Below are positions 1 through 7,304 of a stretch of 14,188 nucleotides of DNA, piece after piece. Location: contig RFJS01000378.1 of the NCBI GenBank assembly GCA_003694825.1, positions 1 to 14,188 of the forward strand. The letters are read 5' to 3'. Positions within the stretch are counted from its first letter, which is position 1. Every line of letters begins with the position of its first letter. Source of the stretch: Verrucomicrobiota bacterium. GTDB lineage: Bacteria > Verrucomicrobiota > Verrucomicrobiia > Opitutales > Opitutaceae. The notes beneath the pieces are model-generated. The model was not told where the DNA came from. It was given only the letters and a program-made list of their open reading frames with translations, and searched no databases. The translations under genes were made by a program, and so were the position numbers.

Positions 1-245
1 CCCTCTGGCAGCCGGGCGCCTGCAATGAGTGCCGAAAACACGGATACAACGGGCGTGTTGCCATCTTCGAATTTCTCAAGTTCGACGACGACTTCCGCCC
101 CCTCATCCAGGCCGGCGACGCCGCCGGCATCAAGCGCCTCGCCCGCGAAAAGGGCGCCCGCCTCCTGCACGAGGATGGCATCCGCCGCGCCTTCGCCGGG
201 GATACCTCCCTCGCCGAAGTCTTCCGCGTCGCCATGGAGAACTGA
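1..245 (+). CDS. C-terminal end of GspE/PilB/MshE-type assembly ATPase (partial)
   Basis: Only the last 80 codons are present; the open frame runs in from the left edge (first full codon at position 3) and stops at 243-245. The fragment begins with a Cys-X-X-Cys pair (GACNEC) followed by HGYNGRVAIFEFL, which matches the zinc-binding C-terminal region of the hexameric ATPases that power type II secretion and type IV pilus assembly. It ends with the familiar tail (GDTSLAEVFRVAMEN). The Walker motifs, the first Cys pair and the N-terminal domain lie outside the window. The platform protein gene starts 6 bases downstream, as expected for its partner. Whether this is a secretion, pilus or MSHA ATPase cannot be told from the fragment; the MshL-like secretin downstream favours MshE. 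Confidence 0.93.
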   Translation, partial: LWQPGACNECRKHGYNGRVAIFEFLKFDDDFRPLIQAGDAAGIKRLAREKGARLLHEDGIRRAFAGDTSLAEVFRVAMEN

Positions 246-251
246 TCCACG

Positions 252-1460
252 ATGGCCCTTTTCCACTACAGAGCCTACAACGCCGCAGGGGAAACGATCT
301 CCGGTTTCCTCGAAGCCGACAGCGTCTCCACTCTGGAGGCACGTCTGCGCGCCGCCGGCAACTGGCTCCTCGACGCCGAGGCCTCCTCGCGCGCCGTCAC
401 CGACACCGCGGAGAAGAACCGGCGGGCCCGCGCCCGCCGCCACGAAGTCATCACATTTTTCCTGCAGATGTCGCTGCTGTTGCGCGCCGGGGTCACCCTG
501 CCCCACGCGCTCGCCCGCCTCCGGGAAGACCTCGCGGGCAGCCGCTTCGAGCCCGTCGTCGCCGAGCTCTGCCGGAAGGTCGAAGTCGGCCAGCCCCTCC
601 ACGAGGCCATGGCCCTCTTTCCGAAAATCTTCGCCCCGCAGGTGACCGCCATGATCCGTGCCGGAGAAGTCAGCGGCAATCTCCCCGAAGTCTTTCAGGG
701 GCTGAGCGACTACTACGAGTGGCTCGACAACCTCAACGCGGAGGTGCGTCAGTCCACGATCTATCCGGCCACGGTCATCATCGTCGCCACCGCGTTCGTC
801 CTGCTGCTGTTCACCTTCGTCGTGCCGCGCTTTGCCGGGCTGCTCACCGAGATGGACCTCGAGGTGCCTGCCCTCACCCGCGGCGTCATGGCCATCAGCC
901 ACGCTCTGCTCGAACACTGGCCCGTGCTGATCGGCGGCGGCATCGGTGTGCCGCTCGCCATTCGCTTCGGGCGGCGCGTCCCGCGCTTCGCCATCGCCTG
1001 GGACCGCTTTATGATGTCGATCCCGGTATTCGGACCGCTGCTCTCGATGTTCGCCATCACCCGGTTCGCGCAAAACCTCGGCATGCTCTACCGCTCCGGC
1101 ATCACTCTGCCGCGCGCGCTCGAGATCACCCGCGACCTCGTCGGCAACCGCGCCGTCGAGGCGGCCGTCGCCGAGGTCCACGCCAATGTCCTCATCGGCA
1201 CACCGATGAGCCGCACCATGGCCGAGCATGACGTCTTTCCGAAAACCCTCGTCACCATGATCGCCACCGGGGAGACCTCCGGCAGCCTCGACACCGCCCT
1301 GGCCAGCGTCGCCGCCTACTACAACACGCTGATCCCGCGCCGCATCAAGACGCTCTTCGCCGTATTCAACCCGGCCATCATGATCGTGCTCATCGCCGTC
1401 GTCGGCGTCGTCGCGCTCTCGGTCATCCTGCCCATCCTCGAACTCTGGAACATGCGATGA
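252..1460 (+). CDS. GspF/PilC/MshG-family inner-membrane platform protein
   Basis: A 402-residue polytopic inner-membrane protein, the usual length for this family. It forms the platform on which the assembly ATPase acts to insert or extract pilin subunits. The N-terminus (MALFHYRAYNAAGE) is the classical family start. Two homologous T2SSF domains are visible, at about 67-190 (FFLQMSLLLRAGVTLPHAL) and about 270-395 (RFAQNLGMLYRSGITLPRAL), each carrying the conserved GE-SG motif (GEVSGNL, GETSGSL). Hydrophobic segments lie at about 171-192, 215-235 and 372-398. It follows the ATPase gene by 6 bases and overlaps the next gene by four bases (ATGA), so translation is probably coupled. Family is certain; the exact system (T2SS, T4P or MSHA) is inferred from neighbours. 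Confidence 0.95.
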   Translation: MALFHYRAYNAAGETISGFLEADSVSTLEARLRAAGNWLLDAEASSRAVTDTAEKNRRARARRHEVITFFLQMSLLLRAGVTLPHALARLREDLAGSRFEPVVAELCRKVEVGQPLHEAMALFPKIFAPQVTAMIRAGEVSGNLPEVFQGLSDYYEWLDNLNAEVRQSTIYPATVIIVATAFVLLLFTFVVPRFAGLLTEMDLEVPALTRGVMAISHALLEHWPVLIGGGIGVPLAIRFGRRVPRFAIAWDRFMMSIPVFGPLLSMFAITRFAQNLGMLYRSGITLPRALEITRDLVGNRAVEAAVAEVHANVLIGTPMSRTMAEHDVFPKTLVTMIATGETSGSLDTALASVAAYYNTLIPRRIKTLFAVFNPAIMIVLIAVVGVVALSVILPILELWNMR

Positions 1461-2266
1461 ACCGCCCCCGCCCAGGCCAGCCGCTTGCCCGCGCCTTCAC
1501 GCTCATCGAGCTGATCGGCGTGCTCGCCATCATCGCCATCCTCGCCGGCACGCTCGCGCCCAATGTCCTGCGCTCACTCGACCGCGCCGCCATCCGCGCC
1601 GAGCGCACCACCGCCGAGAAGATCGGGGAACAGGCCCTCCTCTACCTTCGCCAGTATCGCACGCCCCCCACCATGACTGACTGGGCCAGCCAGCTCGCCC
1701 GGTTCGCCGACCTCAGTCCGGCGGACCTGCGCACGAACAGCCGCGGGATCGACCGCATCTTCGTCCTCGACAACGCCGCCAACCCCGCCCCCCGGGCCAT
1801 GGTGATCTCCTCCATGCGGCGCGGGCTGCCCCTGCCCCCCGCCTACCACCTGGCCAACCCCACGCGCTTCTCTGAAGTCTGGGACACCCCGGACGGCCGC
1901 CTGCCTCCCGCCACCTCGTGGAGCGGCTGGAACACCTGGGCCGGTGTCGCCAACAGCGCCGACTATCTCGTGATCGAGCGCATCAACTTCCTCCCCGTCT
2001 ACGCCACCGAATTCCGCTCGTTCAGCGTCACGATCAATAATCTCGATACAAACCTCGTCGCCTACCGCGTCACCGACGCCTCCGGCGTCGCCGGTGCCAC
2101 GACCACGCTTCCCGGCGGCGGTTCCGTCATCCTCTCCAATCTCCACACTCACGATCGTATCGACCTCTTCAACCCCGGCAACTTCAGCACCGTCGCCTAC
2201 AGCTACATCCTCAGCGACACCGGGAAAACCTTCGACTTCGACGGCACGCAATGGACACCCCAGTGA
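1457..2266 (+). CDS. Long type IV pilin-like / pseudopilin with prepilin signal
   Basis: 269 residues. A short basic leader (residues 1-13) precedes FTLIELIGVLAIIAILAG, a textbook class-III prepilin signal and N-terminal helix. Glu at mature position +5 is present. The residue before the scissile bond is Ala (LARA|FTLIEL) instead of the usual Gly, which prepilin peptidases sometimes accept. The helix carries a Gly where Val is common (LIGVLAII). The protein is about twice the length of a GspG major pseudopilin. After a central region rich in Arg, Pro and Trp, the C-terminal third looks beta-rich, with Thr/Asn/Ser-rich alternating strands from about residue 180. It is the only prepilin in the window. 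It overlaps the platform gene by ATGA. It could be a major pilin, a minor pilin or a tip subunit; I cannot decide. Confidence 0.85.
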   Translation: MNRPRPGQPLARAFTLIELIGVLAIIAILAGTLAPNVLRSLDRAAIRAERTTAEKIGEQALLYLRQYRTPPTMTDWASQLARFADLSPADLRTNSRGIDRIFVLDNAANPAPRAMVISSMRRGLPLPPAYHLANPTRFSEVWDTPDGRLPPATSWSGWNTWAGVANSADYLVIERINFLPVYATEFRSFSVTINNLDTNLVAYRVTDASGVAGATTTLPGGGSVILSNLHTHDRIDLFNPGNFSTVAYSYILSDTGKTFDFDGTQWTPQ

Positions 2267-3735
2267 CCCAGGCCAATCCCCGCCCCCGGCGCGGCTCCAA
2301 ACGCTGGCCTCCGCCCCGCAAGAACGCAGCGAACGGGGAAGGCCGTACCCGCCGCGGCATTCTCGGCATCGCCTGGGTGCACGGCGTCTTCTGCGCCGGC
2401 GTCTACAAGCGCAACAACCGCATCGCCGGCTGGAACGCTCCGGAACCGGTTCACACCCTCGATGAGTTCGCGGCCGCGCTCGACGCCGCGCTGGAAGCCC
2501 TTCGCTTCCGCGGCGTCGAGGCCTTCCTCGTGCTCGAACACCCTGAGCTGAAACATCTCGTCGAAAAGGCGCCCGCCTTCTCCGAACGCGCCGCGCGCAC
2601 CTACCTGAAAAACCTCATGCGCCGCCGCAGCGAGGAAGGCGAGCCCCTCCTGTGGGACTGGCAGCGCCTCAGCGGATCCCGCGATGCATCCGTTTGGCAA
2701 ATACACCAGTTGCCGCGCCGCTTCTACGACAGCATCGACGAGATCCTTCTCGCCCGGCGCCTCGAGCTCGCCCGGCTCCACCCCTTCTCCACCGCGGTGC
2801 AGCAACTGCTGCTCAAACAGACCCGCCGCGCCGGCAAGCCCATCCTCATCGCCTGCCGCGCCGGCGACGCCACCGCGCTCGCCATCGGCAACGAACGCGG
2901 AGAGCCCCTTCTCTCGCGCACCACCATCTCCACCTGGGAGACCAATCCCGGCCGCGTCGCCCTCGAAATCAACCGCTCGCTGCTCTTCGCCCGCCAGCAA
3001 TTCGGCATCCAGGTCGAGCGCGTTCTCTTCGCCGGATTCGGTGCCGAAACCGCCGTCGAGTCGCTGCGCGCCCGCTTCCCCGGCGAACAGGAAACAGCGA
3101 CCGTCCTCGCCACGCCGCTGCACTGGCTCGACGCCGTTCGCCAGATCAACCGTCGTCAAAGCGCCGATCTCCTCACCCTTCACCTTCGTCGGCGTCGCCG
3201 ATACCGCATCATCCGCAGCCTGATCGTCACCGGTGGCTGGCTCCTGCTCGGCGCCGCCGGCTGGCACGCCTACGACCAGGCCCGCGCGTGGCAGGCCGAG
3301 CGCGCCTACCTCGAAAATCTCGGCAGACGCGAAGCCTCGCTGCGGGAGACCTACGAAGCGCTCGCCGCCCGCGACGCCGAACTGGCCGAAGCCCGCGCCT
3401 TCCTCACCGCCGTCAACGAAGGCCAGCTTCCGCCCCTGCCCGGGAAGTTCCTCGTCTATCTCGCCAGCCTCCTGCCGACCGAAGCCCGCCTCACCGAATT
3501 CTCCGTCGAGTGGGATCCCGAGCGCCTCGGCTGGAAGTTCGCCTTCGACGGGACAATCGAAGCCGACGAAAGCACCGCCCGCCAGGCCGAAAACCAGATC
3601 CGCCGCCAGCTCACACAGGGGCCCTTCCGCGCCCGCCTCGCCCCGCAGGCCGCGCCCGGCTCGGTCCTGACCTTCGGCGGTCAGAACACCGGCTCACAAC
3701 GCTTCACCCTGGAGGGAACCATCTTTGAAAACTAA
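2251..3735 (+). CDS. PilM-PilN fusion / GspL-MshI-like inner-membrane assembly protein
   Basis: 494 residues. The N-terminal ~300 residues look like a degenerate actin-like PilM/GspL cytoplasmic domain (RRGILGIAWVHGVFCAGVY near 34-52; RVLFAGFGAE near 265-275). A basic stretch leads into a single transmembrane helix at about 321-341 (LIVTGGWLLLGAAGWHAY). An Ala/Glu/Arg-rich coiled coil (about 345-385) and a PilN-like ferredoxin-fold periplasmic domain (LPGKFLVYLASLLPTEARL onward) follow. This is the layout of GspL and MshI, which link the ATPase to the periplasmic alignment complex. The ATG at 2251 overlaps the pilin gene by 16 bases. An in-frame GTG at 2263 forms a GTGA overlap like other junctions in this operon and may be the true start, which would remove four residues. 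No clear Shine-Dalgarno precedes either. Confidence 0.85.
   Translation: MDTPVTQANPRPRRGSKRWPPPRKNAANGEGRTRRGILGIAWVHGVFCAGVYKRNNRIAGWNAPEPVHTLDEFAAALDAALEALRFRGVEAFLVLEHPELKHLVEKAPAFSERAARTYLKNLMRRRSEEGEPLLWDWQRLSGSRDASVWQIHQLPRRFYDSIDEILLARRLELARLHPFSTAVQQLLLKQTRRAGKPILIACRAGDATALAIGNERGEPLLSRTTISTWETNPGRVALEINRSLLFARQQFGIQVERVLFAGFGAETAVESLRARFPGEQETATVLATPLHWLDAVRQINRRQSADLLTLHLRRRRRYRIIRSLIVTGGWLLLGAAGWHAYDQARAWQAERAYLENLGRREASLRETYEALAARDAELAEARAFLTAVNEGQLPPLPGKFLVYLASLLPTEARLTEFSVEWDPERLGWKFAFDGTIEADESTARQAENQIRRQLTQGPFRARLAPQAAPGSVLTFGGQNTGSQRFTLEGTIFEN
3711..3716 (+). promoter_or_regulatory. Strong ribosome binding site deciding a TTG start
   Basis: GGAGGG ends 8 bases before the TTG at 3725. 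It lies inside the last codons of the preceding gene. Because the downstream gene has no ATG or GTG nearby in frame, this near-perfect site is the main support for a TTG start there. Confidence 0.75.
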
Positions 3736-4372
3736 ACTGCATCGTTGCCTGCGCTCATTCTGGGAACTGGTCAGTGAAGTCCCGGGCTGGCCGAACGCGC
3801 CCACCTCCCGGCGCATCCGGCGCACCCTGCCGGTGGCCCTGCCTTTCATCGGCATCCTCGGCGTCTTCGCCGCCCAGGCCCTCGTCATCGAGCCCGCCCG
3901 CGACCAGGTCCGCCTGCAATACGACGAGCTGCGCTTTCTCGACAGCGAGATCGTCCGGCTGCGCGAATCCTGCGCCACCGGGGAGGCCGACGCGGTCTTT
4001 GCCCGGGCCCGCGACGAGCGCGCCCGCCTCTTTGCCGCCCCCGAAGCCATCGAACCCTGGCTCGACACTCTCGCGCCCACGATCCGCGACCTCGGCTGGC
4101 GCGCCTCCTTCCACGCCTACGACAGCACCCTCAACGAAACCGACCCCGGCGCCGCCATCGCCTACACGCCGGCCCTGGGCAAGCTCCAGGCGTTGCCCGA
4201 CAACCCCAACCGCGTCGTCACCCTCAGCCACGCCCTGGAGAAGATCACCCAATCCAACAAGCGAATCGACCTCACGCGGCTCGTTGTCCGCGCCGATATA
4301 CAGGGACGTCCGCAAGTCGAAATCAACCTCCGCATCCCCCATCTGCTCGCCGATGCGCAAACTGCTCAATAA
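3725..4372 (+). CDS. PilO/GspM/MshJ-like bitopic alignment-complex protein
   Basis: 215 residues starting at TTG, supported by GGAGGG eight bases upstream and by the overlap of 11 bases with the previous gene. A cytoplasmic N-terminus of about 33 residues leads into one transmembrane helix (about 35-53, LPVALPFIGILGVFAAQAL). A heptad-like coiled coil follows (about 57-100, with many Arg/Glu/Leu), then a compact alpha/beta periplasmic region ending around residue 205. This is the architecture of PilO, GspM and MshJ, which dimerise with the PilN/GspL periplasmic part and position the secretin. Sequence identity in this family is always low, so the call rests on architecture plus position between the PilM-PilN protein and the PilP-like protein. 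Alternative: a lineage-specific protein with the same role. Confidence 0.75.
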   Translation: MKTKLHRCLRSFWELVSEVPGWPNAPTSRRIRRTLPVALPFIGILGVFAAQALVIEPARDQVRLQYDELRFLDSEIVRLRESCATGEADAVFARARDERARLFAAPEAIEPWLDTLAPTIRDLGWRASFHAYDSTLNETDPGAAIAYTPALGKLQALPDNPNRVVTLSHALEKITQSNKRIDLTRLVVRADIQGRPQVEINLRIPHLLADAQTAQ

Positions 4373-4943
4373 CCCCTGGATCGTCGCCGGCCTCGCCCTC
4401 ACTGCCATCCTCTCGATCCTCTGGTCTCCGGACACCGCGACGGACTCCGCCGCGGCGCCGGCCTATGCCGACACCGATCCCACGGCCCTTCCGGACGAGT
4501 TTTCCAGCGAGTTCGACGACAACTTCGACACGCCCGCATCCGCACTCGCCCAACGCTCTCTCGCCGAGCTTGTCGCCGCCATCAAGGTCTCCGACACCGT
4601 CTTCGATCCTTTCGCCCCCCGCGACGGCGAGCTTCCCGCCGCCCCCCTGCCGGCCGAATCCAAGGCCGACACCACCCCGGAAGCTCCGCAACGCAAAGCC
4701 ATCGTCTCCGCCGTCTGGATCCAGGGCCCGGTGGCCCTGGCCGTCGTCAACGACCGCATCTGCGCTCCCGGCGCCGACATCGGCGACCTGCACATTCACG
4801 CCATCGACGCCGAAGGCGTGTGGGTCAGCCACCCCGGCGGCCGCGATTTCATCCCGGTCGGCAACACCCTCTCCTACCGTGGGGACGCCCACGGTCCATC
4901 GGGCGTCCACGCCCAGACAACCCTCGCCCACCATGAAAGCTGA
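4353..4943 (+). CDS. PilP/GspC/MshK-like inner-membrane to secretin connector
   Basis: 196 residues from ATG 4353, overlapping the previous gene by 20 bases. The open frame extends far upstream, but this is the first Met before an obvious signal anchor (NNPWIVAGLALTAILSIL, about residues 6-23). An acidic, Pro/Ala-rich linker follows. Around residues 75-90 is DTVFDPFAPRDG, resembling the DPF-P motif that opens the periplasmic domain of PilP, GspC and MshK. The region 115-172 (AIVSAVWIQGPVALAVVND to WVSHPGGRDFIPVG) fits the small beta-barrel homology-region domain that binds the N-terminal domains of the secretin. It lies directly before the secretin gene, the canonical place. No PDZ domain is seen, unlike classical GspC, which favours the PilP/MshK type. 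Confidence 0.75.
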   Translation: MRKLLNNPWIVAGLALTAILSILWSPDTATDSAAAPAYADTDPTALPDEFSSEFDDNFDTPASALAQRSLAELVAAIKVSDTVFDPFAPRDGELPAAPLPAESKADTTPEAPQRKAIVSAVWIQGPVALAVVNDRICAPGADIGDLHIHAIDAEGVWVSHPGGRDFIPVGNTLSYRGDAHGPSGVHAQTTLAHHES

Positions 4944-6369
4944 CTGCCCACGATCATGGATTCTGCTCGCGGCGATCTGGCTGCTCGGCCCCGGCCTGCT
5001 TCAGGCCCGGGATGCCGAACCGCCAGCCGACAGCCGGGAACCGCTCTTCACCTTCCGCGCCGAAGGCGTGCCGATGAAACAGGCGCTCGCCATGTTCGCC
5101 CGCGCCAACGGACTCAATATCGTCCCCGACCTCGACATCGAGGGCGAGGTCACCGTCGAATTCCACGACCTGCCGCTTGACCTCGCCATGCAGGCCCTGC
5201 TCGAGGCCCATGGCTACTACTTCGTCAAAGACGGGCCGCTCATCCGCGTTCGCCAGCGCGAGACGCGCCTGTTCCATATCGACTACATCCAGTCCATCCG
5301 CGCCGGACAGGGATCCAGCGCCGTGCAGATCTCCTCCGGCGGCGGGCTCTCCGGTTCCGGCGAATCCGGCGGCGGCTCCGCCTCCGGCTCCGAGAGCGAA
5401 GGCTCCACCATGACCGTCACCGCCAACGCCACGGTCGACTTCTGGGGTGACCTCCGGGAACAGCTCGAATCGATGATCTCCGAGGACGGATCGGTCACGA
5501 TCAACCGCCTCGCCGGCACCGTCCTCGTCTCCGACATCCACCGCAACATCCTGCGCATCGCCGACTACCTCGAGAGCATCACCCGCAGCGTCGTCCGCCA
5601 GGTGGACCTCGAAGTGCAGATCTACGAAATCGCCTTCTCCAACGAGCGGCAGCTCGGCATCGACTGGAGCCGTCTCGGCGAGCAGTTCGGCACCCGTTTC
5701 CAGACCGGGCTCATCGTCCGCAACCCCGTCTTCGGCGGCGAGCCCGCCTCTCCGGGCCTCCGCATCGAGCATGACTTCGGCGACGGCATCCAGGGCGTGC
5801 TCGAGGCCCTCGAAGAACAGGGCGACCTGCGCGTGGTCTCCAAACCGCGGCTGCGCACGCTCAACAACCAGCCCGCCGTCGTCCGCGTCGGCCAGGATTT
5901 CCCCGTTTTCATCCGCCAGTCCCTCGCCTCCACCGGCAACACCCCCATCATCACCACCAACGAGACGATCCAGACCGTCACCGTCGGCACCGTCCTGTCC
6001 ATCACCCCGCAGGTTTCCGAAGACGGCCTCATCACGCTCGACCTCTCGCCCGCGGTCACCCGGCTCGTTCGCATCGAGGAAAGCGCCTCCGGCGACACCA
6101 GCGCCCCGGTCATCGACATCCGTCAGGCCTCCTCGATCGTGCGTCTGCGCGACGGCGACACCGTCGTCATGGGGGGGCTCGTCCAGGACGGCGAATCCAC
6201 CTCCGTGCGCAAGATCCCGCTGCTCGGCGACATCCCCTTGCTCGGGAAGCTCTTCTCCGGCGAACAGAAGACCCGGGAGCGCTCCGAACTGATCTTCTTC
6301 CTCACCCCGCGCATCGTCACCGAAAACGAGCAAAGTGCCACCGTCCCGGCCGTGGCCAGCGTCCCGTGA
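4933..6369 (+). CDS. MshL/PilQ/GspD-family outer-membrane secretin
   Basis: 478 residues from ATG 4933, overlapping the previous gene by 11 bases; the longer upstream frame is a shadow. The start is followed by a Sec signal peptide (hydrophobic core LLAAIWLLGPGLL, likely cut near LLQA). An STN domain lies at about 36-95 (PMKQALAMFARANGLNIVPD). The stretch RLFHIDYIQSIRAGQGSS, a Gly/Ser-rich linker (about 135-157) and then VDFWGDLREQLESMI are the pattern of MshL, the MSHA pilus secretin. An N1-type domain follows (NRLAGTVLVSDIHRNILRI), then the secretin pore region opening with RQVDLEVQIYEIAFSN. The C-terminal hallmark IPLLGDIPLLGKLF and RSELIFFLTPRIV are intact. Little follows after these, so no pilotin-binding S domain is evident. 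It forms the outer-membrane channel for the pilus or secreted substrate. Confidence 0.93.
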   Translation: MKADCPRSWILLAAIWLLGPGLLQARDAEPPADSREPLFTFRAEGVPMKQALAMFARANGLNIVPDLDIEGEVTVEFHDLPLDLAMQALLEAHGYYFVKDGPLIRVRQRETRLFHIDYIQSIRAGQGSSAVQISSGGGLSGSGESGGGSASGSESEGSTMTVTANATVDFWGDLREQLESMISEDGSVTINRLAGTVLVSDIHRNILRIADYLESITRSVVRQVDLEVQIYEIAFSNERQLGIDWSRLGEQFGTRFQTGLIVRNPVFGGEPASPGLRIEHDFGDGIQGVLEALEEQGDLRVVSKPRLRTLNNQPAVVRVGQDFPVFIRQSLASTGNTPIITTNETIQTVTVGTVLSITPQVSEDGLITLDLSPAVTRLVRIEESASGDTSAPVIDIRQASSIVRLRDGDTVVMGGLVQDGESTSVRKIPLLGDIPLLGKLFSGEQKTRERSELIFFLTPRIVTENEQSATVPAVASVP

Positions 6370-7304
6370 GCACCGCCAAGACACAGTCCCGGATCTTCCC
6401 CACGATCAAAGTCCTCCTCGTCGAGGACGAGCCCATCACCGCGGCCACCACCCGGCGCATCCTCACCCGGCGGGCCGAGGAGCGCTTCATCGTTCTCCAC
6501 ACCTCCCTGCTGAGCGAAGCCCTCGAAATACTCGAGCGCGAGAGTATCGACATCGTCCTGCTCGATCTCAACCTCCCCGACAGCGAGGGTCTCGAAACGC
6601 TCGCGCGCGTCACCGAACACGCCCCGGAAATCGCCGTCGTCGTCCTCACCGCCACCGAGGAAGACGAGATGGGCGTGCGGGCCGTCCAGCTGGGGGCGCA
6701 GGATTTCCTCGTCAAGGGCAGCTTCAACGACGCCTTCCTCCAGCGCTGCGTCCTCTACAGCGTCGAGCGCCACCGCCTCCAGCGCACGATCCGCCAGCTC
6801 GCCATCCTCGATGAGCTCACCGGGCTCTACAACCGCCGCGGCTTTCATTCCCTCAACGAGGACATTCTCGCGCGCGTGCGCGACGGCGAGGCCCGCGGCT
6901 TCATCGCCTACTTCGACCTCGACGACTTCAAGGGCATCAACGACAGCCTCGGCCATCAGGCCGGCGACGAAGCGCTCATCGAATTCGCCGTCACCCTGCG
7001 CGAAGTCTTCCGCAAAGACACCCTGCTCTGCCGCCTCGGCGGCGACGAATTTCTCGCCATGGGCATCGAAACCCGCCCGGGACTCGTCGCCCAGACCATC
7101 GAAACCCTCGATAAAATCCTCGAGGAGCGCAACAACGAGCCCGGCCGCCGCTACCACCTGAAGACCTCCCGCGGGATCCATTACTTCACCGCAAACGAGG
7201 CCCACGACATCGCGCTGCTTCTCGCCATCGCCGACGCCCGTCTCTACCGCAACAAACAGGAGCGCCACGCCGCCGGGCTCCGCCAAAGGAGGGCTTCCGC
7301 ATGA
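6366..7304 (+). CDS. Response regulator with GGDEF diguanylate cyclase domain
   Basis: 312 residues starting at GTG 6366, which forms a GTGA overlap with the secretin stop; no ATG exists before the receiver domain. The receiver domain (about 14-130) has the acidic pair E20-D21, phosphoacceptor D67 (VLLDLNLPD), T95 and K117 in their expected places. After a short helix comes a GGDEF domain starting with DELTGLYNRRGF and FDLDDFKGINDSLGHQAGD. The active-site loop GGDEF at 225-229 is intact, so it should make c-di-GMP when the receiver is phosphorylated. The autoinhibitory I-site RxxD, expected nine to six residues before GGDEF, reads RKDT: the Arg is there, the Asp is not. No histidine kinase is in the window. 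It is co-transcribed with the pilus genes. Confidence 0.94.
   Translation: MSTAKTQSRIFPTIKVLLVEDEPITAATTRRILTRRAEERFIVLHTSLLSEALEILERESIDIVLLDLNLPDSEGLETLARVTEHAPEIAVVVLTATEEDEMGVRAVQLGAQDFLVKGSFNDAFLQRCVLYSVERHRLQRTIRQLAILDELTGLYNRRGFHSLNEDILARVRDGEARGFIAYFDLDDFKGINDSLGHQAGDEALIEFAVTLREVFRKDTLLCRLGGDEFLAMGIETRPGLVAQTIETLDKILEERNNEPGRRYHLKTSRGIHYFTANEAHDIALLLAIADARLYRNKQERHAAGLRQRRASA
7285..7292 (+). promoter_or_regulatory. Strong ribosome binding site before the HD-GYP gene
   Basis: AAAGGAGG lies eight bases before ATG 7301, inside the last codons of the GGDEF gene. Most junctions in this operon lack a recognisable site, so this one suggests that the phosphodiesterase is translated efficiently in its own right. 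Confidence 0.7.

Noticed and set aside
3774..4352. Upstream extension of the PilP-like reading frame
   Set aside because: It is Pro/Ser/Arg-rich and lies fully inside the PilO-like gene; the signal anchor begins right after ATG 4353.
4465..4932. Upstream extension of the secretin reading frame
   Set aside because: It has non-protein-like Pro/Ser composition, overlaps the PilP-like gene, and a signal peptide starts at ATG 4933.
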